Source: Methanosarcinaceae archaeon
Lineage (GTDB): Archaea; Halobacteriota; Methanosarcinia; Methanosarcinales; Methanosarcinaceae
Assembly (NCBI GenBank): GCA_030609665.1
Contig: JAUWBW010000060.1
Span: 1 to 9,436 of the forward strand
DNA length: 9,436 bases
Direction of reading: 5' to 3'
Shown here: piece by piece, positions 5,671-9,436 of the stretch
How positions within the stretch are numbered: position 1 is the first letter of the stretch
Layout of the letters: the number at the start of each line of letters is the position of its first letter
Notes under the pieces: model-generated
What the model saw: the letters and a program-made list of their open reading frames with translations, nothing else
Database searches by the model: none
Told to the model about the DNA's origin: nothing
Made by a program: the position numbers and the translations under genes

Positions 5671-5892
5671 TTGATCATATTATCAGCAATGGTCATGATA
5701 GGAGCACTGGCTGCCATGATCTTATCAGTTGATATAAGACTTCGGAAGATCGACAAAATGATCGATACAAAGGAACGCTCGCTGCGGATCAACATCCAGA
5801 GCGTTGAGGATAATACAGCCAAAAGAATGAACATGGTCATCAACAGGCTGGATGACGCAATGGAACAGGTCAACCGCAGGCAGTATCGGTAA
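5671..5892 (+). CDS. Small membrane-anchored coiled-coil protein, unknown function
   Basis: Not recognised as a named family. Taking the TTG at 5671, the 73-aa product has one N-terminal hydrophobic segment (IILSAMVMIGALAAMILSV, residues 2-20). A charged helical tail follows, rich in Arg, Lys, Asp and Glu with heptad-like hydrophobics (RLRKIDKMIDTKERSL, then INRLDDAMEQVNRRQYR), the layout of a bitopic protein with a cytoplasmic coiled coil. ATGs at 5689 and 5695 would shorten the membrane span to about 14 residues, so the TTG is preferred. A TTTAAGTA sequence near 5647 could be a TATA box for a leaderless start. The frame stays open upstream, but that part is antisense to the hsp20 relic and is probably not translated. 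The start is the least certain point. It converges with the gene ending at 5913. Confidence 0.5.
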   Translation: MIILSAMVMIGALAAMILSVDIRLRKIDKMIDTKERSLRINIQSVEDNTAKRMNMVINRLDDAMEQVNRRQYR

Positions 5893-5912
5893 AAGCATCT
5901 TTTACCATCCTT

Positions 5913-6232
5913 TCATTTTTTTTTCATAATAAGCCTTGCATCCGCGATATCTGCAGCTCTTCGTATATCGATCTTGCTGTTTCGGTATAGAAGTATAGTA
6001 TTGCCACCCAGATCAAACCTTGCAACACCTAACCTTTCGGAACACTTGAGTTCCGAGATATTTGCTTCCTGAATGTTCTTTTGCAATATGCTGCAAAGCA
6101 CATCCATCAAAAAACCATTTGGATACTGCGATTCTGCAATGTATTTTCCTGGTTCATCAACACATGGTCGCGCAAGCTGTATAGTATGATTTGGTGAACT
6201 ATCGGATCTGGCAGTGCCGCAATGGTTGGCAT
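5913..6232 (-). pseudogene. Small conserved-looking gene interrupted by an apparent frameshift, function unknown
   Basis: Two minus-strand frames appear to be halves of one protein of about 106 aa. The ATG at 6232 starts MPTIAALPDPIVHQIILYSL-RDH and runs into nonsense and a stop at 6107. In the neighbouring frame, reading from about 6161, VDEPGKYIAESQYPNGFLMD continues to the stop at 5913 through KCSERLGVARFDLGGNTILL and IDIRRAADIADARLIMKKK. Only two bases, GT at 6163-6162, separate the two good stretches where three would keep frame, so a 1-nt deletion (or 2-nt insertion) would explain it. The ATG lies 27 nt from a clear TATA box (6256-6263), which supports it as the true, leaderless start. 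If the downstream part is translated alone, it would use ATG 6107 or TTG 6110 (64-65 aa). The family is unknown to me. A base-calling error would give the same picture. Confidence 0.55.
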
Positions 6233-6255
6233 TCAGAGTGTAACTGATATGTGTG

Positions 6256-6263
6256 TTTATAAA
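6256..6263 (-). promoter_or_regulatory. TATA box of the frameshifted small gene
   Basis: TTTATAAA is centred about 27 nt before the ATG at 6232 and preceded by a T-run on the minus strand. The distance predicts initiation at the ATG itself. Confidence 0.55.
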
Positions 6264-6604
6264 AAAAGATGTCTATACAGTTGTACGGTCATCTGCACTG
6301 CGACCTTGCATCAATTGTTAATTAAAGTTCAATTTTCAACATTCAATCTTCAAAGGCTTCCTTGAAACTATCCATCAGCTCTTGTGGATATAACTCTTTG
6401 GAACCATGAAAACATGCCAGTGTTGAAATGTAGATGCATCTGCTAATCGATTTTGTCTCTGATTTAATCGTAATACATAAGTATCATAATAAAATGTATA
6501 CACTTGCTTAAGATGTCGTTGATAAAATTAATAATGTGATCGAATATCCATTATTTAAGTGGTGTATCATTTTTTTATATATATTATGACATAAAGGAAA
6601 TCAT
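6264..6604. other. AT-rich intergenic region upstream of the HicB-like/HicA-like pair
   Basis: No complete gene is seen. The minus strand is free of stops from 6483 to the TGA at 6345-6343 and ends HGSKELYPQELMDSFKEAFED, a protein-like tail with no usable start codon; it may be the end of a decayed gene or chance. The right half (6480-6600) is very AT-rich and carries the likely promoter of the next operon, with TATA candidates TTATTTAAG near 6555 and TTTATATATA near 6577. It also has an imperfect inverted repeat, ATACAC-N3-CTTAA (6498-6511) against TTAAG-N2-GTGTAT (6555-6567). Confidence 0.4.
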
Positions 6605-7651
6605 ATGGTGAAATCTAGAGATAAAAGGAATATCTCTTTTTCCATAACTGGAGAAGAGAGAATACCTGCAAACGAAATGGTAGGAGCCATACAACACATT
6701 CAAACTATCATATACCACATCGGGGATTACCTTAATGGAACTCCTAATCGCCCAAATGGAATTTTTCCGCAAGTGGTTAAAGATCAATGTACATTATTCA
6801 TAACAAATCTTGAGATTGGAAGTGTTGTTGCAGAAATGCAAATCGGGGATGCGCAAACAGGCTTACCCGGTCTGAATGGGACTTATGGTGAGAGAGCCAT
6901 ATCCCTTGCCAATGACTTGATAGAATTGATCTCCCACGATAATACATCATTAGAAAGTCTGCATAAAAAAATCGAAAATCCTCATCGGGTCAATAAAATT
7001 TTGAAGGAATTTGATGCAATGTGGCCAAGTGCACAATCAAAACGTGCGCTGAATTTTGGTTTTGGAGGAAATCCTCAAAAACGATTGAATCCTGACCGAA
7101 AAAGTGTGATACAATCTCTTTTACATGCTCCACTTGAAGAATATGAAAAAGAAGTTTTTGGACGAGTTATTGAAATAAGAGTTGATGAAAAAAGAAGGAT
7201 TCTGATTGATACACCAGAAGGACCAATCGAGTGTCATTATACTTCGGATATTGAAGATGCAGTTAGAGAAGTAATTGGAGAACTTGTCACGATACGCGGA
7301 ATGATGATGCCTCTAAAATCGAGATTCATATTAAGTATCGATAATGAAGTTTCCATAGATAACGTGTCACAATATCATCTCAAGGCCATGAAAAAAGATG
7401 GTGTTGACAGAGAATTGATAGAAGAAGTTCTTATTGACGTTGATTTTGAAGATGATTATTACATAGCATCAAATGATGATCTTGGACTTCTATCGGCTAA
7501 ACCAAAGATGAAGCAGGTAATTGAGGAGATTCAGGAAGAACTTGCTGTTTTATGGCAGGAATATGTAGCAGTTGAGGAATCTGAATTAACATCTAGTGGG
7601 ATAGATCTTAGGAATAAACTGATTTCGATTGCAGGCACACAAAATGGCTAA
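6605..7651 (+). CDS. 348-aa multidomain protein with C-terminal HicB-like region; putative antitoxin-side partner of the next gene
   Basis: The whole protein is not a family I can name. Seen: a predicted alpha/beta N-terminal region (about 9-80: ISFSITGEERIPANEMVGAI, later LFITNLEIGSVVAEMQI) and a helical linker (95-180). A beta-rich block FGRVIEIRVDEKRRILIDTP to GELVTIRGMM (185-234) looks like a small barrel. The C-terminal region 275-322 carries VLIDVDFEDDYYIASNDD, LGLLSAKPKMKQVIEEIQEE and LAVLWQEYV. This last pattern (acidic strand, YYIAS, D-LG, S turn, then an acidic helix) resembles HicB antitoxins (UPF0150-like, partial RNase H fold). The ATG at 6605 has AAGGAA 8 nt upstream. The gene overlaps the HicA-like gene by 8 nt. 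Codon use is AT-rich: 7141-7200 holds 16 G/C of 60, against 33 of 60 in a secD stretch (1741-1800). That suggests acquisition by transfer. The gene call is firm; the function is inferred. Confidence 0.75.
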   Translation: MVKSRDKRNISFSITGEERIPANEMVGAIQHIQTIIYHIGDYLNGTPNRPNGIFPQVVKDQCTLFITNLEIGSVVAEMQIGDAQTGLPGLNGTYGERAISLANDLIELISHDNTSLESLHKKIENPHRVNKILKEFDAMWPSAQSKRALNFGFGGNPQKRLNPDRKSVIQSLLHAPLEEYEKEVFGRVIEIRVDEKRRILIDTPEGPIECHYTSDIEDAVREVIGELVTIRGMMMPLKSRFILSIDNEVSIDNVSQYHLKAMKKDGVDRELIEEVLIDVDFEDDYYIASNDDLGLLSAKPKMKQVIEEIQEELAVLWQEYVAVEESELTSSGIDLRNKLISIAGTQNG

Positions 7652-7922
7652 GCACAAGACGAAAGAAATCGAGGCCTCGTTATCGAAAAAAGGATTTCAG
7701 GTAATTAATACCCACCATAAACGATACATATATTATGTGAATGGGAAAAAAACCGGCATCACGACATTCATAAGTCATGGGAAAAAAGAATATGGTGACA
7801 TATTGTTAAGCAAAATGAGAAACCAACTCAAGTTATCCCGTGAGCAATTCGATGAGATGGTAACGTGCCATCTTACAAAAGAAAAATTGCATGAAATTTA
7901 TTCTGATAGCGGTTTAATTTGA
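7644..7922 (+). CDS. HicA-like small protein (putative dsRBD-fold toxin)
   Basis: A 92-aa product. Seen: helix KTKEIEASLSKKGFQV (5-20), then THHKRYIYYVNGKKTGITTF (23-42), SHGKKEYGDILLSKMRNQL (44-62) and KLSREQFDEMV (63-73), with an extra C-terminal tail CHLTKEKLHEIYSDSGLI. The order helix, His-bearing strand, YxxYxxGKK turn, SHGxKE, then a helix and LSxEEF-like end resembles HicA mRNA interferases. There the strand histidine (here His24 or His25) is catalytic. The family resemblance is by eye and moderate, and the tail is longer than in ordinary HicA. Start: ATG 7644 overlaps the upstream stop (ATGGCTAA), implying coupled translation; a TTG at 7629 is possible but less likely. The partner-first order with overlap is typical of antitoxin-toxin pairs. 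The gene converges with the tetR gene, with a 17-nt gap. Confidence 0.7.
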   Translation: MAKHKTKEIEASLSKKGFQVINTHHKRYIYYVNGKKTGITTFISHGKKEYGDILLSKMRNQLKLSREQFDEMVTCHLTKEKLHEIYSDSGLI

Positions 7923-7939
7923 ATTTTACTTATCTTACT

Positions 7940-8542
7940 TCAAACCCCGATACCTTCGAACAACATATCGATCTTTTCAGATATACTATTGGAAAAGGAT
8001 ATCTCGCCATCAGATTTCAACCAAACGATCAGGGAATACAAATGTATCCCGGTTATAATATCGGCTACCATCTTTACATCGATACTGCTTTTTACATCCT
8101 TATTCCCCACGCCCTCTTCAAGTAAGGCGTACACAAGCTTGTTAAGGCGATAGAGACTGTTTTTACATTCATCCGGTCCCAAACAGGAATGCTGCATGCA
8201 CTTTGTGTGTTCAAGGATAAGCAATTTTGTGAGTTCTTTATCATTTTCGCAACTATCAGCCAGACAGATCAGTATGTTCTTTATCTTTTCCTTTGTAGGA
8301 ATGTTTTTCATTGTTTCATTTTCAATAAGATCGTAGACCAACTCCTCTTTTTTCTCTCCGAAATATAATAGGAGCGCCTCTTTGGTCGGGAAATAATTGA
8401 AAAATGTACCTTTGGCAATCCCTGCTTTCTTTGTAATCTCATCAACAGTTGTATTTTCGAACCCCTTATCCTTAAACAACCTTCCAGATACCTCGAAGAT
8501 CTTGTTTTTGGTCTCAATTTTCTTTTTTTCACGCAGGGACAT
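7940..8542 (-). CDS. TetR/AcrR-family transcriptional repressor
   Basis: A 200-aa DNA-binding regulator, probably of the divergent RND exporter and of itself. Seen: a typical TetR N-terminal domain. A first helix (KKKIETKNKIFEVSGRLFKDKGF, about 6-28) precedes the helix-turn-helix TTVDEITKKAGIAKGTFFNY-FPTKEALL (31-58), which holds the conserved G-x-x-KGTFF-x-YF segment. The C-terminal ligand/dimer domain (60-200) is helical and unusual in having five cysteines (93, 98, 115, 120, 126). Three of these lie in KCMQHSCLGPDEC, near His112 and His118, which might serve metal or redox sensing (inference). The ATG at 8542 is the start; no strong ribosome-binding sequence is present and a TATA-like TTATTAATA (8568-8576) lies about 30 nt upstream, so the mRNA may be leaderless. 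Two dyads (8584-8617) lie just upstream of that TATA. Confidence 0.92.
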   Translation of the reverse strand: MSLREKKKIETKNKIFEVSGRLFKDKGFENTTVDEITKKAGIAKGTFFNYFPTKEALLLYFGEKKEELVYDLIENETMKNIPTKEKIKNILICLADSCENDKELTKLLILEHTKCMQHSCLGPDECKNSLYRLNKLVYALLEEGVGNKDVKSSIDVKMVADIITGIHLYSLIVWLKSDGEISFSNSISEKIDMLFEGIGV

Positions 8543-8567
8543 GAAATCATCTTCTTAACATAGCAAC

Positions 8568-8576
8568 TATTAATAA
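8568..8576 (-). promoter_or_regulatory. Tentative TATA element of the tetR gene
   Basis: TTATTAATA on the minus strand is centred about 30 nt before the ATG at 8542, with operator sites A and B directly upstream. A TTAAATATG near 8633 is an alternative that would start transcription inside site B. Confidence 0.35.
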
Positions 8577-8583
8577 CTATTAG

Positions 8584-8596
8584 TGACCAGGGGTCA
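8584..8596. promoter_or_regulatory. Operator site A (TetR-proximal dyad)
   Basis: TGACC-AGG-GGTCA is a perfect dyad with 5-bp arms, 42-54 nt before the tetR start. Its centre is 16.5 bp from that of site B. Confidence 0.6.
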
Positions 8597-8617
8597 ACTA
8601 TGACTATAGTCATAGTT
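8596..8617. promoter_or_regulatory. Operator site B: 22-bp perfect palindrome
   Basis: Every base from 8596 to 8617 is symmetric about 8606/8607. The core is TGACTATAGTCA (8601-8612) and the outer arms are AACTA/TAGTT. It shares one base with site A. Confidence 0.7.
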
Positions 8618-8711
8618 TGGTTGCATTCATATTTAATGGTATTGGTGCTGGCATTGATACCGCTATTGTACTATGCACCTCCGACATCCTTAAAATAACG
8701 TGGCACATTTA

Positions 8712-8723
8712 TGACTCTAGTCA
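8712..8723. promoter_or_regulatory. Operator site C (exporter-distal dyad)
   Basis: TGACT-CT-AGTCA differs from the site B core at one base. It is preceded by TTTA and followed by CATTT, and its centre is 16 bp from that of site D. Confidence 0.6.
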
Positions 8724-8727
8724 CATT

Positions 8728-8739
8728 TGACCACAGTCA
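8728..8739. promoter_or_regulatory. Operator site D (exporter-proximal dyad)
   Basis: TGACCACAGTCA has TGAC/GTCA arms of 4 bp. It ends 14 nt before the TATA element of the exporter, so occupancy would hinder TBP/TFB loading. Confidence 0.55.
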
Positions 8740-8752
8740 TTATCAGACAAGC

Positions 8753-8761
8753 TTAAATAAA
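8753..8761 (+). promoter_or_regulatory. TATA element of the RND exporter gene
   Basis: TTAAATAAA, just downstream of operator sites C and D. Initiation about 26 nt later would fall near 8783, only a few bases before the TTG start at 8790. Confidence 0.5.
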
Positions 8762-8789
8762 ATCACCCATCTATCCATGTAGGGGAAAT

Positions 8790-9436
8790 TTGCAAACCGT
8801 TTTTGCAATATCAACATCAGGAGACATAAATATTAAAAATATCTTCGAGAAATTAGGGATTTTCATAGAGCACAACACGTTGCCCATCATCCTGATAGCA
8901 ATCCTGCTCATCGTAGTCGCAGGGCAAGGAGCACAGCAGATAACGATGGAATCAGGAACTGAGACGTTTGTCGAGAAAACTTCAAAATTGTATCAGGATT
9001 TTGACCACCTATATCTCAGGATATTTTTCACTCAATCAATTGTCGTACTAATCGAAGGTGAAGATGTCAAAAGTGCAGAGGTTCTGCAGGCAGTTGACAG
9101 ACTGGAACAACAATCAAAGAACACACGAAACGTTGTTGATACTTCAAGTGCAGTATCCGCTATAAAAAATTTTAACTACCAGATGACAGGCAGATATGAA
9201 ATGCCTGGCAGCAGAGAAGAGATCGAGACAATCGTATCAAGCCACTTGTCTGATTTTGAAATGATCCTGCCAGATGATACACACACACTTGTCTATATAG
9301 AGATGGCAGGCGATGCAAGCGATACGGTATTAAAGGAAACCCTGCGTGAAACAGAAATTGCAGCCTCGATCTCAGATTTTCCTCCGGATTATAATGTCAT
9401 TGTCACAGGCGATCCTGCATTCATGATCGCAATGGA
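8790..9436 (+). CDS. RND-superfamily exporter, HAE3/MMPL type (N-terminal 215 aa; continues past window)
   Basis: Seen: an open frame to the window end beginning (TTG)QTVFAISTSGDINIKNIFEK, followed by an amphipathic approach and TM1 LPIILIAILLIVVAGQG (31-47). A long extracytoplasmic segment then carries MESGTETFVEKTSKLYQDFDHL (53-74), IVVLIEGEDV (84-93), MTGRYEMP, and DYNVIVTGDPAFMIAM near the edge. The SGxETF-x-S-x-LYxDFDHL block and VTGxP end are typical of archaeal HAE3 exporters of the MMPL/hopanoid-exporter-like group, proton-driven pumps for lipids or hydrophobic compounds. The substrate is unknown. Start: TTG 8790 is the only ordinary start codon before TM1 and has AGGGGA about 4 nt upstream. 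It diverges from tetR across a 247-nt region with four dyads, so it is presumably repressed by that TetR. Confidence 0.85.
   Translation, partial: MQTVFAISTSGDINIKNIFEKLGIFIEHNTLPIILIAILLIVVAGQGAQQITMESGTETFVEKTSKLYQDFDHLYLRIFFTQSIVVLIEGEDVKSAEVLQAVDRLEQQSKNTRNVVDTSSAVSAIKNFNYQMTGRYEMPGSREEIETIVSSHLSDFEMILPDDTHTLVYIEMAGDASDTVLKETLRETEIAASISDFPPDYNVIVTGDPAFMIAM

Noticed and set aside
7919..8125. Plus-strand 68-codon frame following the HicA-like gene
   Set aside because: It lies antisense to the TetR C-terminal domain, whose coding frame is well supported. It has no motifs and no promoter of its own.
8636..8698. 20-codon hydrophobic plus-strand frame (MVLVLALIPLLYYAPP...) between the operator pairs
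   Set aside because: It has no ribosome-binding site or TATA at the right distance, and such short frames are expected by chance. A minus-strand 25-codon frame (8610-8687) overlaps it and is no better supported.
1..9436. CRISPR array, tRNA, rRNA or insertion sequence
   Set aside because: No regularly spaced repeats, cloverleaf patterns with conserved loop sequences, rRNA-like blocks or transposase motifs were seen on either strand.

Overview
The window looks like euryarchaeal DNA, most likely from a methanogen of the Methanosarcinales type. The lineage is inferred from gene content: secF-secD with no secA-type neighbour, the F420 biosynthesis ligase CofE, a clamp-loader (RFC) subunit, a free-standing desulforedoxin and an HAE3-type RND exporter. 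The signals agree: AT-rich TATA boxes lie about 26-30 nt before several start codons (probable leaderless mRNAs), there is a C/D box sRNA, and TTG starts are used.

Layout. 1-162 (-): first 54 codons of an RFC small-subunit-like clamp loader protein with an atypical P-loop. 244-2846 (-): secF-secD operon for protein export, with a 4-nt ATGA overlap. 2978-3466 (+): dCMP deaminase, divergent from secF. 3467-3743: intergenic stretch with an inverted pair of GC-rich extragenic palindromes. 3744-4514 (-): cofE. 4578-4641 (+): a C/D box guide RNA in the cofE upstream region. 4783-5392 (-): hsp20 followed 4 nt later by a 47-aa desulforedoxin gene. 5471-5892: a small hsp20 relic overlapped on the other strand by a short membrane/coiled-coil protein gene. 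5913-6232 (-): a small conserved-looking gene split by an apparent 1-nt frameshift. 6233-6604: AT-rich intergenic DNA with a possible gene-tail relic.

The right third is accessory in character. 6605-7922 (+) is a two-gene, visibly AT-rich unit. It encodes a 348-aa protein whose C-terminus resembles HicB, overlapping by 8 nt a 92-aa HicA-like protein. This is a candidate unusual toxin-antitoxin or defence-like module. Converging on it is a TetR-family repressor (7940-8542, -), which diverges from an HAE3/MMPL RND exporter that runs off the window (8790-9436, +). Between them lie four copies of a TGAC(C/T)-type dyad in two mirror-arranged pairs, one pair at each promoter. This is a compact repressor/efflux switch.

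The strongest new-looking items are the HicB-fusion/HicA-like pair, the C/D box sRNA, the four-site operator array, and the broken or relic small genes around hsp20. All family assignments come from reading motifs by eye; no database search was run.
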